Notes: generated from the sequence alone by a model not told the origin. Positions 46,662 through 57,539 are shown, numbered from the stretch's first letter. The stretch: 64,000 bases of DNA from Bettongia penicillata ogilbyi (GCA_023548195.1 JAJHZJ010000496.1:7401144-7465143); one strand, 5' to 3'. Made by a program: numbers and translations.

Positions 46662-47433
46662 AATACAATATTTTAAAAAATTAAAGTAGATCAGAAATAA
46701 TAATAATAAGACCTAAAATAATAATAATAAAGACCTAGATAAATAAGACCTAGAAATTAACACAAACATTCAAGACTTTGATAAACCAAAAAAAAAATCA
46801 ACTAAAAGAGAAAAGAAAACAAAAAGGAAGGGAGTATTTGTTTGCTAAGAACTGCTGAGAAATCAGGAAAACAATATGGTAAATACTGGCTTACATCATA
46901 ATGTTATTCCATTTATCTCATTAAATCCAAAATAGAAAATGATCCAAATATGAAAAGTCAAACTTTTAAAAAAATTCAAGGAAAATGGAAGTTTACTTCT
47001 TTAACAACAATGGAAAAGAGGAAAATATATAACACAAGAATTGACAATTAAAAAAAAAAACATCAATTACAAAAAAATGACATTTTATACAAACAAAATC
47101 AAGCCAAAATTAGAAGAAAATATAAAAGCATAAAATTATTTACATTAAATACACGATAAAATGTCTGACATTCAAGATAAATAGGAAAAATTTAAAACAT
47201 ACGAAAAGTTTGGAAAACATGTTGGAGAAATTGTGGGAAAACAGTCACATAGATTTACTATCACATTAGCTGAAAATATGTTCATTTATTCTTGAAAATA
47301 ATTTGCATTTATGTGAGACAATTACTGAATTTTTCATATTCTTTGAACAGGATAGTGGAATATGGAATATATATGGAATCTATGTGGAATCTATACTCAA
47401 AGGAAATTACTGACAATAAAAAAACTCTTTGTT
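46662..47433 (+). mobile_element. Old L1 ORF2 remnant, part 2
   Basis: GGGAGTATTTGTTTGCTAAG, AACTGCTGAGAAATCAGG, TGTTGGAGAAATTGTGGG match the C-terminal half of marsupial L1 ORF2 in sense order. No long frame survives. Confidence 0.7.
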
Positions 47434-47717
47434 AAAGACTAGGTCTCCCTATATTGCTCATGTTGGAAATTCAAGGCTTACTAAGGCTACTGATTAGCAC
47501 GGAATTTTTTTGACCTGCTCTGTTTCTTAACTGGAATGTGTCACTCCTTGGGCTAACTAGTGGCTCTGACCTTATGGGGTCAGCTGGTCAAGGTCAAACT
47601 TTATACATATATCCAATCAGTGTAGCACACTCAGTTCAGAGTCTTCAAATTCAAAAGATTCACCAGCTTTAACCCTCTGGGAAACTGGGATTACAGGTAT
47701 GTACCATCACACCTGGT
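47434..47717 (-). pseudogene. 7SL (signal recognition particle) RNA retropseudogene, near full length
   Basis: The reverse complement of 7SL RNA can be followed from its 3' end (AGGTCTCCCTATATTGCTCA at 47441-47460) through the S domain (ACTGATTAGCACGG 47489-47502, TGACCTGCTCTGTTTC 47511-47526, TGTAGCACACTCAG 47621-47634) to the 5' Alu domain (CTGGGATTACAGG 47685-47697, then CACACCTGG). Its 284 bp compares with about 300 for 7SL. Because the S domain is present, this is a copy of 7SL RNA itself, not an Alu/B1-type SINE. Substitutions and small gaps make it a dead copy, inserted into the L1 remnant. No clear A-tail or target duplication. Confidence 0.85.
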
Positions 47718-47895
47718 AAAAAGGCATTTTTAAAATATCTAAAGGAACATGTGATGCATGTGATTAAAACTGGAATTATATATGTATGCATACATATATA
47801 TGTGTGTATACATATACACACATATATCCAACCAGTGATTCATAAATGACTAAACAAATTATAATATGTTAATGTTATGAGTTTAATGAATAAAA
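47718..47895 (+). mobile_element. Old L1 remnant, part 3 (3' UTR start)
   Basis: ATAAATGACTAAACAAATTATAATATG resembles the sense L1 stretch (GGCTGAACAAATTGTGGTATATG) that follows the part ending at 47433. A TATG-rich microsatellite (47776-47828) lies in between. Confidence 0.5.
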
Positions 47896-47990
47896 AACAC
47901 TTATTAAGCAGTTGTTAGGCATCAAGCATGATGGTAAGTTCTGGGAAAATATTATGAAGAATGAAAAATAATGCAGAGAAGTTTGAGGAT
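47885..47990 (+). mobile_element. SINE-like AAGCACTTACTATGTGCC-type repeat, partial
   Basis: AACACTTATTAAGCAGTTGTTAGG and CAAGCATGATGGTAAGTTCTGGG. Confidence 0.6.
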
Positions 47991-47994
47991 GATG

Positions 47995-49185
47995 TCATAT
48001 AATGTAAAGAAGGCAGAAATAAAAAAGGTTATAAATAGCCCGTGACAATGTAAATAAAGTTGACATAGAGGGACAATAGAAGGTTAGTGAAATACAGTGC
48101 TTACAAAACAAGGTTATGCTCTCAATGTGAAGTCATTCACCCTTTTTTTAAATCAATGACCTAACAGTTTTTAGGATATGTCAGTGTAAGGGATTTGGGA
48201 TATCTATTGGAAAGTTTCCATTGCATCCAAATGCATCAATAATTATTTTTTAGTGGAACGGGTCATGCCAAATGAACCTCATTTCATTTTTGACAGTCAC
48301 TACATGAGTAAATTAGGAGAATAGGAAAAATAGTTTTACCTTTCTTTGATCTTTCAAATAAATATGCCTTTCTAAAAGTTAATTGTTAAGTGGCTAAATG
48401 GAATTGGTGTGCTACTTATTGGCACTTAACAGTTTGTGGCAAGGGAAAACAAAACCTGTAAGGACTAGACTTGATAGAATTAGAAAAAAGCCACCCCAGA
48501 TCCTCCAAGTACCCCTATAACATGAGGCATGTAGACTCTCTGACTCTGGGAGAGAATGATCAAAGAATACTCACTATACATGTAAGAAGGGGGAAAAAAA
48601 TCTCAATTTTTGGCATAAGTTCTATTCAAAAAAAGAATTGTCTATGTCAGGTAATACTGAATTCCCCCTCACTTAAGGTCATCAAACATATACTTTATTA
48701 GAAATATTGTAAAGGAGAATATTTTTCAGGTATGGTTGCATTTAATGCTAAGGCTGTGATTCTGTAGTTCTGTGTAATGAATAGAATAGATGCTCAGTAA
48801 ATATTTGCTAAGTAGATGAATAGGAGTGCACATATTCAGATGAATTCATTCCTTCTTTAAAACTTAAAGAATTGAACATGGCATCCTTTTGTCAAATAGC
48901 CTTGTTTATATTTGTTCATGTTATTATACTATATAATGAAAAAGGAAACCAACTTGAAATCCTCTCAATCATTTTGGAGGACAAAACATCATATGTATAT
49001 TTGCCAAGTACTGAGAAGGTAGAGAGAGAATTGAAATACTGAAAATGCATTCTTCTGAGCTCGCTATCACAACTTTCCCACCAAAGGGGATGTTGACACC
49101 AGGAGTGCGGAGAGACAAATATACCAATTCCTGCCTTCATCCCAGTTAAACCCATACTGCAGCTGTCCTCCAGACTTTATCAGCT
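47995..49185. other. Unassigned sequence
   Basis: Contains a short L2/MIR-like end at 48785-48820 (GATGCTCAGTAAATATTTGC). No gene. Confidence 0.35.
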
Positions 49186-49189
49186 TATC

Positions 49190-49341
49190 ATATACAGCTT
49201 GTTTGCATATGGTTGTCTGTAGCATCTCCTCCATTAGACTACGAGCTTGCTAACAAGGACTGTCTTTTGCTTTCTCTGTATCTGCAATGTTTAATACTAT
49301 GTCTAACACATAGCAGGTGCTTAATAAATGTAGATTGACTG
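49190..49341 (+). mobile_element. L2 3' end
   Basis: TTAGACTACGAGCTTGCTAA, CAAGGACTGTCTTTTGC and AACACATAGCAGGTGCTTAATAAATG. Confidence 0.85.
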
Positions 49342-49734
49342 GCTGGCAGAGGAGATTAATGGCACAGGCTATTCACTTCATTTGCTGGTTGCCTTAATAT
49401 AAAATAGACATGAGGGGCTCAGGCACTCTCTAGTGCTTGGCTAGTAACCCATGATGAGGAACTCAGGAAAGAAAATAGACTGGTCTTGGAGCTAATGTGA
49501 AGAAAGATTGATGGACAATCCCCATGTTCCAATTGGCATCCACAAAATGACTAGAGAAATAGAAGAAGGAACATTAAGTGGATTTTATATGACCAAGTTA
49601 GGGGAGAATGTGCCCAAGAGCTGCTCAAGATGGGTAAATATAGACAGCATGGGAATCTGCATCAGTAGTGTCTAGGCCCACATTGATCAGTTCAGAGATA
49701 TCATTGGAATACTGGAATGTTAAGAAATTGTTCT

Positions 49735-49930
49735 TAGGACTTTGACAGGCAAGGTCACATAGTGGTTGGAGCACTGGCCTCAGAGATAAAAACACAGGTC
49801 TGAGCCCCATCTCTGACACATACTGTCTGTACGTCCCCAAGCAAATCTTGAACCTCTCAGTAACTCTGAGACTACAAATGGTAACAAAGTGCCATTGTTG
49901 ATCTACACCCAATCTCCCATAGGACCTTAG
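49735..49930 (+). mobile_element. Marsupial tRNA/CORE-type SINE
   Basis: GGTCACATAGTGGTTGGAGC, ACTGGCCTCAGAGATAAAAAC, CATACTGTCTGTACGTCCCC and ACCTCTCAGTAACTCTGAGA; same family as 4175-4430. Confidence 0.75.
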
Positions 49931-49934
49931 ATCA

Positions 49935-50695
49935 AAAAAAGGAAGGATTCTAACTAGTCTGACCCTGAATTTTATAGGTAAGGAAGCTGAGGTGATGAAA
50001 TTCCCTAGCCCTTGGTCTCTCAAATAGGAAACATCACAAGTAGTTTTTGAACCTGAGACCTCTGTCTAGAAAGTCATTCCCTACCTCCTATGGGCCCTTT
50101 TGTATCGGGATTCCTGCCAAGGCTCATCATAGTTATTTCATTTCCCATGGAAAGCAAAGCATTTCTCCTCTTTCACCTCCCCTTCTCACAAATACAGTTT
50201 CCATAATACATCCCCAGCTCTCTAATGTAATTATCATTTCTATAATCCACTTCTCACCAGTTATCCTTTTTAAAATCTTGTACTGAAAACCCTGCAGAAC
50301 AGAGGATGAGGGTCTCCTGGGACCCCTGGAGGATGAATTAGTTTGTAATTCTGAATTAGCTTTGCTTTGTAAAGCCAGAAAAGACTGGGGCCCTCTTTTT
50401 CTCAGGTGCTTCTTCCATCCCCAAAGCACAGAGCGGGAAGGAACCAAACTAGTAGCAATGAAATCGCCATGATCTAATTTAATCTCTGCTGGCATCTCAG
50501 CTCACTGATGGTCAAGGACTAAGGGGACAGTTTTCTAGAAGAGGAAGCCTAGGGAGGAGAGATTAGTGACAGAAACCCATGGAAGACATACTGCAGTTGC
50601 TGGGAGAGGGAAGGATTCTGGTTAGGCTAAGAGAAAAGGGAGAGGAAACTACCATGTATAACTTTAAAAAGTCATATTGTGTCAAAGATATATGA
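49935..50695. other. Unassigned sequence
   Basis: 49960-50030 has a weak SINE-like trace (GGTAAGGAAGCTGAGG). ORFs on both strands at 50047-50495 lack motifs. Confidence 0.35.
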
Positions 50696-50699
50696 TGAT

Positions 50700-50890
50700 G
50701 AGAGGCAATGTGGTGCAATGGTAATTGTTGGATTTGAGTCAGAGGACGTGGGTTTGAATCTTGCCTCTGCTATCTTGCCTAGGTGACCTTAGACAAGTCA
50801 CATCACTTCCCTCAGAAACAGTTTCCTCACCTGTAAAATCAGAAAGTTGTGCTAAACGACCCTAGGTACCTTCCAGTTCAAAATCTATAA
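50700..50890 (+). mobile_element. MIR-related SINE (WSINE-like)
   Basis: GAGGCAATGTGGTGCAATGG, TTGAGTCAGAGGACGTGGGT, AGGTGACCTTAGACAAGTCAC and GGTACCTTCCAGTTCAAAATC. Confidence 0.85.
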
Positions 50891-51180
50891 TCAGCTTGTG
50901 AGGAAATCACTTACTAGGAATATTATGAGCAGCGTGAGACAGAGATTCTCTCTGGAGAAAACTTCAAGTCTTCTCTGTAAACCACTGGCCTTTCTTTGTG
51001 TAATATATAAATCTTTATATACAGTAATAGTCTGGAAACCCAGTAATCTATCATATTTGATCAGGACAGGCATAAATCATTTATTCATGACTTACCATTC
51101 CTAACTTGATTCATTGATTCATCTCCAGACAAGACAAGGTCAGAACAGGGGGAAGAAATGATTAAGCTTCTTGCCCTTAG

Positions 51181-51299
51181 GAGAGAGCAGCTCAACCAAC
51201 AAATTCATCTTCACATCTGACCTCATGAAACTTGGCGCTGAAAATATTGCAGAAATTGAAATAGCCCTTACTGAAGGTCCTTCAGATGGAAACGTCTAT
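51181..51299 (+). CDS. Candidate internal coding exon, unrecognised host gene
   Basis: A 119-nt open block lies between a pyrimidine tract ending in AG (CTTCTTGCCCTTAG, 51167-51180) and a textbook donor TAT|GTAAGTG at 51300. It begins in phase 1 and ends in phase 0. Translation in the open frame is ESSSTNKFIFTSDLMKLGAE, then NIAEIEIALTEGPSDGNVY. The peptide is balanced and protein-like, with alternating hydrophobic residues suggesting beta strands. The region is unique, between two SINEs. I do not recognise the protein. It lies 20 kb downstream of the terminal exon at 30.2 kb, so it would belong to another gene or transcript on the same strand. It could be a chance arrangement; no partner exon was found. 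Confidence 0.5.
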
Positions 51300-51554
51300 G
51301 TAAGTGTGCAAATGGAGAGTGGACTCGTTCTATCAGGGTTATGGATAGCCTGACAAAAAGGGACCATCTGATTCTTTGCATAAGAAATCTCTTGTAAATT
51401 CAAGCACTTCTTTTCCACATTTGTATCATTTTATCCATGGACTTCCTGTACTGACATCTCCTGATACCCTCCACTATTCTTAAACTGTTTCTTGGAGGAT
51501 TCATGGAGTAACATATCAAAACCATAATCATATTATATCAAAACCATAATAATG

Positions 51555-51755
51555 ACTGTTTGACACAGTGAAAAGGATTATTGGTTCTTGAGTCAGAGGA
51601 TTTGGGTTTTAAGCACCACCTATGACTCTTTCTACCTATGTGACCTTGGGCACTTCATCTCCTTGGGTCTCAATGTTCTATCTGTGCCATGAGGGGTTTG
51701 AACTATATGCACTCTGAGGTCCCTTTCAGTCCTGTACCTGTGATCTTATGAACTC
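51555..51755 (+). mobile_element. MIR-related SINE (WSINE-like)
   Basis: TTCTTGAGTCAGAGGATTTGGG, ATGTGACCTTGGGCACTTCA, TGAGGTCCCTTTCAGTCC. Confidence 0.85.
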
Positions 51756-51904
51756 ATCTCACTAGGAGCAGTAGAAAGCCTTGGTGAAGTAATCTTGAAA
51801 AGGTGGTAGCAGTTAGCTTTGAAGGGCTTGCTTTAAAAATGGCAGATCCTAACTGGCTAATCACAAACCTGACTGTTCAGCCCCATGGTTAGCATTAGGG
51901 CAAC

Positions 51905-52010
51905 AGAGGATCATAATTCTAGAAATAGATGGGGCCTCAATGGCCATCTGGTATTACCCCTCATTTTTCAGATTAGGAAATTGAGTCCAAGGAGGGCTGG
52001 TGGAATGAAG
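51905..52010 (+). mobile_element. MAR1-type SINE
   Basis: GGATCATAATTCTAGAAATAG, GGGGCCTCAATGGCCATCTGG and TTCAGATTAGGAAATTGAGTCC. The WSINE-like tail around 52140-52205 (GGATCCTCAAGGTCTCTTTTAG) follows. Confidence 0.7.
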
Positions 52011-52439
52011 TAGTGTGGTCTCCCACTTCATACATCTGTAAAATAAGGAAATCTGTGATTTTCAAACTACACTAAAATGTTGGGAAACAACATGATCACT
52101 GTTACATTGTATATTCAATGACTCTATTAAAAAGAACCCATAAAATAAGAGTGTTAGGCCTAGAGGATCCTCAAGGTCTCTTTTAGCTCTAAATCGTAGA
52201 TCCTAAGGATGAATGGCTGGGCACAATCTGCCAGCATGTACTATGACCAAAGATGAAAGTCTCAAGTCTTTTGGAAAGTGTATCAAGGTGGCACAGACCA
52301 TAGGTAACACTGACCTTCATCTTATAGGATGACAAATAGTTTATTTATGCATATGATGGGAAAATATTTTCTGATAGTATAAAAATTTTTCTCTGCCATG
52401 CCCCCAGGGAAATCCAAAGATAATCATACTTATTGTTCT

Positions 52440-53314
52440 CAATTGACCCATCACCATATTTATTAAGCATTTACCATGTCACTTCTCCATTTCCTTTATC
52501 GGATCAACATCTATATCATTTCTTCAAACTACAAGCATTCTTCAAATTTCTGTCCTAGCATTCTTCTTTTCCTACACTCTCTTTGAGTGATTTCATCAGT
52601 TCCCATGGATTTAATTAGCTGAGAACTGTACAGATGTCCCCCCAGATCTATATTTCCAACTCAGTTTCTCCCCTTAGAGTTTTGCATCACCAATCAGCTG
52701 ACATGCACTTCAAACTGAATATGCTGTAGACATCTAAAATTAAACATGTCCAAAACAGAACTCATTAACTTTCCCGAAAATCTACCCTTCTTCCAGAATT
52801 TCCTATTTCTGCAAAACATCACAATCTTTCTTTCATCCTTACAAGTTCATAACCTCTGTCACCCTCAGTTTTTTTCCTCAACCCCACAGACAAGCAATTG
52901 ACAAATTTTGCTATTTCTAACTCCACAACATCTCTCACATCCAAACCTTTTTCCACTACCACCTCAATTCAGGCCCTTACTACTTCAGGTATTCCTTGTT
53001 TTAATGGTTTCCCACTTGATTGCCATGCCTCAAATCTCCCCTTCATCCAGTACTTCCATTTCTCAGTTGCTACAGCAGCTTTCCTTAAGATTAAATCCAA
53101 ACTCATTACTCCCCACTTAAAAAAAAAAACAAAACTACAGCAACTAGCTATTTTACCTACAGGATAAAATGTAAAGTTCTGTTTTTAGATTTTTAAAGTC
53201 CTCCACAACATACAGACAACATCTTTAGCTGAGCTTACTTTCTATTACTTCCTCTCATACTCTGTGATCCAGTCAAACTGACTCCTCTATTCTCACACAC
53301 AACATTTCATGTAT
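52440..53314 (+). mobile_element. L2 LINE ORF2 3' part, sense, interrupted at its right end
   Basis: TCCAAAACAGAACTCATTAAC, CAATTCAGGCCCTTACTACTT, TTAAGATTAAATCCAAACTC, AAGTCCTCCACAACATACAG are the ordered sense L2 landmarks. It resumes at 54251. Overlapping plus-strand frames at 52898-53167 are relics. Confidence 0.8.
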
Positions 53315-54250
53315 GTGAAGGGTGAAACCTGAAACAACTGAGGAAACAAAGGTTCAAACTTCTAAGCATATTGATTTATTAAGCAATGGATGCCAGGTGC
53401 TAACAAGTTGGACCCAGGTCTCCTTGGCTTAACACCTGACCCCAAATACAGGGGGAGACAGAATTTGATGCATTAAAAGGATATATGATATTTGATGCAA
53501 TTAACAGTATGTAAACCAGGATACAAGATTAGGTAATCCAATTTCCAAATGGAGGAAAAATTGCAGGCTTTCTGAGTTAGGAAAGAAATGTGTGAATTTT
53601 AAGATTTGGGAGAGGGGAGAGAAAGCAACTGAACTTTTCCAGTAGTGAAACTGGATGTCACTCAGTCCCTATGATTAGCAAGTAAGTAGAATTTATAGGA
53701 AAATGAAACTTGAGTCTCAGACATTTTGGTTCACACAATTCCCACAATTATCTCAATTCCGGTGACCCAGATGGGAGCAGATCTACCCGGGACATCTAGG
53801 ACTCAAGACAAAATGTAATGATTAATGGGACATTGGTACCAGGTTAGGATGCAAGGAGACCTGGTGTTATTTAATAATGATGATCCACATCTATTGCTTT
53901 GGCTTCCTGCCTCATGGGGGTTGGACCTATTTATCAATGGGAAAAATCTTCCCATTTAAATAACCATTACACCCCTTTCCAACTCTTGAAATTCACTCAC
54001 CCCCTCCCATTTGAGAAGCTCCTAATCTTTCCTTCAATTAGAAATCAAATTACCCAATCTTTTTTATAGTCCTTTAACTGTTTTCTTTTCATGCATAAAA
54101 ATCTGTCTTCCCCCATATTTGGGGTCCAGTGCCAAGCTGAGGAGGTCTGGTCCCAATTTGTTATGTACTTGGCATGCATTGCTTAAAGCTTGATATGCTG
54201 AGAAACTTGCACCTTTGTTTCCTCAGTTATTTCAGATTTAATCTGTCACA
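53315..54250. mobile_element. Element with about 310-bp inverted terminal arms inserted in L2
   Basis: The left arm (about 53315-53630) and the reverse complement of the right arm (about 54250-53945) align over their whole length. Shared runs are AACTGAGGAAACAAAGGT at the tips, ATGCCA(G)GT, CTGGACCCCAAATA-like text and GGGGGA(A/G)GACAG. By eye identity is about 70-75 percent. The spacer (about 53631-53944) is unique. Both tips read TGTGA outward-in. No ORF longer than 80 codons. It may be a DNA transposon with long TIRs or two related LTR-like repeats joined head to head; the target-site duplication could not be settled. Confidence 0.7.
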
Positions 54251-54330
54251 CATCCCATCTAATTGCCTTTGTTCTATCCATCTCCCATCTTGACATTCAT
54301 TCCCTTTCTACCTCTACCCTGTGATTTTGA
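54251..54330 (+). mobile_element. L2 continuation after the inverted-repeat element
   Basis: CATCCCATCTAATTGCCTTTG and CATTCCCTTTCTACCTCTACC continue the L2 order broken at 53314. Confidence 0.7.
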
Positions 54331-54334
54331 AAGA

Positions 54335-54845
54335 TTAGCAGTGCATCCTGGAATTTGGACAGCACCCTTCTTTGTGGCCACATCAGAATGATTGCCCAGA
54401 GGAGCAAGGCACGATCTTTGAAAGTGAACTCTAAATTGTCAGCTCAGTGGTAGCTGAGATGAGGATTTCAGCTAGCATTTCACATCTGGATGTAGAACCA
54501 AGATGATGTAGAAAATGAGCTAAAAATATGTTCCTGAGGCACTAGGAAAAATGTTCGCACATTTGTTCTTACTATATCATTGATGTAAATATCCTATTGT
54601 TAAAGCTAACTAACTTTAAGTGATTAAAAGGAAGAGAGCCACTAGTCCCTGGTAACTGATAGTGGGGGGAATATGACTGGTGAGGTCTCAAGATGATGGC
54701 AGTATATCGGACAATCCTAAATCCCTCAGGGTGATGTATAGCAACCTGGGTATGGGAGAGTAAGCCAGAGCTTGCTCACCATACCTAGGTTTATTAAACA
54801 ATATGTTCAAGGCCTGATCCTAGGTGAAGAGGTGATTCAGATTCC
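54335..54845. other. Unassigned sequence
   Basis: No feature recognised. Confidence 0.4.
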
Positions 54846-54849
54846 ACAA

Positions 54850-54990
54850 GGTTTCATTAGCACTTACCAAGTGCAGGGCACTCTGTTAAGTGAAAGATTT
54901 GGGGATGGGGACAAGAGAGCTCAAAGAGAAAATCTAAGTCATCTCTGCCATCCAGGAACTTAGATTCTAATTAATATGTAGATAAACACA
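54850..54990 (+). mobile_element. SINE-like AAGCACTTACTATGTGCC-type repeat
   Basis: TTCATTAGCACTTACCAAGTGC, AGGGCACTCTGTTAAGTG and CAGGAACTTAGATTCTAATT. The 63-codon ORF over it is a shadow. Confidence 0.65.
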
Positions 54991-55384
54991 ACATAGATTC
55001 TAGTAGTCTCCTGGGAGGAAAGATGTATACAGTAACCCTGCTAAGAGGGAGAGAGGGAGTTCCCTGGAGTTGAGACAGAAATATAAAAGAAGTTGAGCAA
55101 AGTCCTGTGAGAAGCTTGAGGAGGAAGAGCTCATATCACTTAGGACAGGGTTGAAATCAGGGAAGGCTTCATGGAGGAAACTGCACTTGAGTTTGGTGAA
55201 AAGACTCCTGAACTGCAGTCCGATGACTTGGATTTGAGTGCTATCTTCTGACACTACTGTCTGTATGACCAGGGGAAATCAATTAACCTCTCTGATACTT
55301 TGTTGTTGCCTCTTTTTTCTTAAAAATAAAATGGACTCATTTGCCTATAAGGCCTCTTTGCATGTCAACATTCTGTATGTTGGT

Positions 55385-55458
55385 CCTACAAGACAGACTC
55401 ACACAATTTTAAAGCTGTTCAGGTACCTAAGAGATCATCTGGTGCAAATTGTCTCTAC

Positions 55459-55489
<31 letters not shown>

Positions 55490-55580
55490 TGCGTGTGTAC
55501 CTCTCTATCTCTCTTTAATAGATGAGGAAACTGGAGCCCAAGGAAGCCACACAGCCAACTAGATACATTGTAGCATAGAA
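55385..55580 (+). mobile_element. MAR1-type SINE with internal TG array
   Basis: AGGTACCTAAGAGATCATCTGG, then (TG)n at 55459-55498, then ATAGATGAGGAAACTGGAGCCC. Confidence 0.7.
55459..55498. repeat. (TG)n microsatellite
   Basis: About 13 TG units, then CGCGTGCG interruptions. Confidence 0.95.
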
Positions 55581-55589
55581 ACAACATAT

Positions 55590-56415
55590 TGTTTGAAAAA
55601 TGTATAGAAAGTATTATAGGCAGTAGACTTCTGGACTTGCACTTACACTTGGTAGCTTGGTGACCCTGACCAAGATACTTGACCTAGTTGAACTTCAGAC
55701 AACTCATGAAGCCTCTCATGGCTTCATGAAGTTATAAACCTGTGCCTATAGTTTGCAGCACGCACATCTATTTAAGAGGTTTTCTACACCCACCAAAGCT
55801 CAGATTCTTGTATACGTTGATAAGTCTACTCAGCGTCCAGCCCTCTTCCATAGAGGTTTCTGAGATTTCCTCAAGCTTTGACAGATATATTGTCTTTTGC
55901 ACACAAATGCATTTCCATCCTGCTGTTTCCAAACAGTTAGAAGCAGTAGATATGTTAGCTGTTATTTCTAGACTTCCCTATAGATCTCAATACATTGAAC
56001 AAAGATAGTGGCTGGCCATCTGAGGAGACAGTTTCTATCTTTGTTTTACAATTTTCTTCTTTTGACCCAAACTCTTCTCTTGTTCTTACTTAATGAGCAA
56101 ACCTGATTATAGCAAACAGCGCTTTGGCAGTGGTTGATATTTCTTTCCTCTCTTACTATGCTAGTAATCTTTATCAGCTACAAAATACTCAGTTTAAAGA
56201 TAGAGATTTTGTCCATCATCCAGGTGTCTCTAAAGACCCAGATGTTTGATGGTGCCAAACAAATAGACAATATGTTGAGCTTTCTACTGGGATAGTTTTA
56301 CACCATGAGATGCAAACTTACCACTCACATGTCAGCCATTTAAAGATTTGCCCCAGGTTCCTTCTAACAGATATTTTTCATTCTGTCCATCTATCTCTCT
56401 TTCTCTATGTATACA
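55590..56415. other. Mostly unassigned; SINE trace at 55605-55720
   Basis: TTGGTGACCCTGACCAAGATAC at 55657 suggests an old WSINE/MIR copy. The 88-codon ORF at 55742-56008 has no motifs. Confidence 0.4.
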
Positions 56416-56419
56416 AACA

Positions 56420-56529
56420 TATAGGTAGATAGATAGACAGACAGATGGGTGATAGATAGATGAACAGATAGACAGGTAGATATATGGATGGATGCATAGA
56501 TAAATGGATAAGATAGATGATAGATAGTT
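56420..56529. repeat. (GATA)n/(GACA)n microsatellite
   Basis: Over 100 bp of imperfect GATA units abutting the 3' tail of the antisense SINE at 56530. Confidence 0.93.
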
Positions 56530-56742
56530 GTTTAGCTGTGCCCAACTCATCAGGACCCCATTTGGGGTTTTAATTTCCTTCTCCAGCTCATTTTAAAGAC
56601 CAGAAACTAAGGAAAACAGGATTAAGTGACTTGTCCAGGCTCACAGAGCCATTAAGTTTCTGAAGCCAGATTTGAACTCAGGAGGATGAGCATTCCTAAC
56701 TGCAGGTCCGTTGCTCTATCCTCTCTGCCACTTGGTGGAGAT
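56530..56742 (-). mobile_element. tRNA-derived RTE-tailed SINE, antisense
   Basis: CCCATTTGGGGTTTTAATTTCC, AAGTGACTTGTCCAGGCTCAC and GATTTGAACTCAGGAGGATG. Confidence 0.88.
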
Positions 56743-56899
56743 TAGAGCTAGAGAGACAGAGATAGAGATAGCCCATAAAACCTTTTTTTTCCCCTTCCCT
56801 TAAAGAGAGAGCTAGAGTGTCAATAGATTTCAGAATCCTCATTATTCCCCACACAAAATTAGGACTGATTTGAAGTAAGATCTAGATTTAACCAGATTT

Positions 56900-57500
56900 C
56901 TGAATATGCATTTGCCCTACATAATTATTCAGGGTTGGAGAAGGCTAAAGCTCATCTTGATGAAATGTGTCCCTCACTCCTCTTTGCTCTGCATGATTTT
57001 CTACTTTACTTCAATTTGATGTTACTGATTTTGTAGTTTTCACATTAACAATAACGGTAAACCTGATTCTGCCAATAAGAAGGATGGAATCATTTCACTC
57101 TGTGAAACATGGAACTGTATTAACACTTTCAGTGATCTAAATTAACCGTCTCCTCTCATACACTGAATTATTATTAATTATTAACACATTAATTATTATA
57201 TTATATTATATATTAACATATTAATTATTAATACTTAACATATTAATCATGCAACAATATTTTATTGATTTTTTACATCAATGACTCTTGCCAATGAATT
57301 CATCTCTCTCCTACAAAAAAGCTTTTCTGGTAATAAATAAATGTGGTTTAAGCAAAGCAACCTCATATGTTGTTGATGCCTGACAACATATGTGTCATTC
57401 CATGGCTATAATTCACAGAGGTAGAAGACTTGTTTCATGAAACATGGCTCTTCTAAAGCCACAACTGGTCACTGCACTGATTGAATTACTAGTTTCTTTC
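56900..57500. other. Candidate conserved non-coding element
   Basis: Unique AT-rich sequence with TATTATTAATTATTAACAC (57169-57187), ATTAATCATGCAACAATATTT near 57243 and a perfect 10-bp hairpin stem (57364-57373 with 57383-57392). No ORF. Confidence 0.35.
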
Positions 57501-57539
57501 AGTGTTGTTTCCCTTTATATTAGTATAAGCATAGTATAT

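Noticed and set aside
47434..47717. Alu- or B1-type SINE
   Set aside because: The 7SL S domain is present and all other repeats are marsupial; Alu/B1 belong to primates, rodents and relatives.
49625..50023. 132-codon open frame on minus strand
   Set aside because: Lies across a plus-strand SINE; antisense chance frame.
53315..54250. Endogenous retrovirus
   Set aside because: The end sequences are inverted, not direct, and no gag, pol or env frame, primer-binding site or polypurine tract could be shown.
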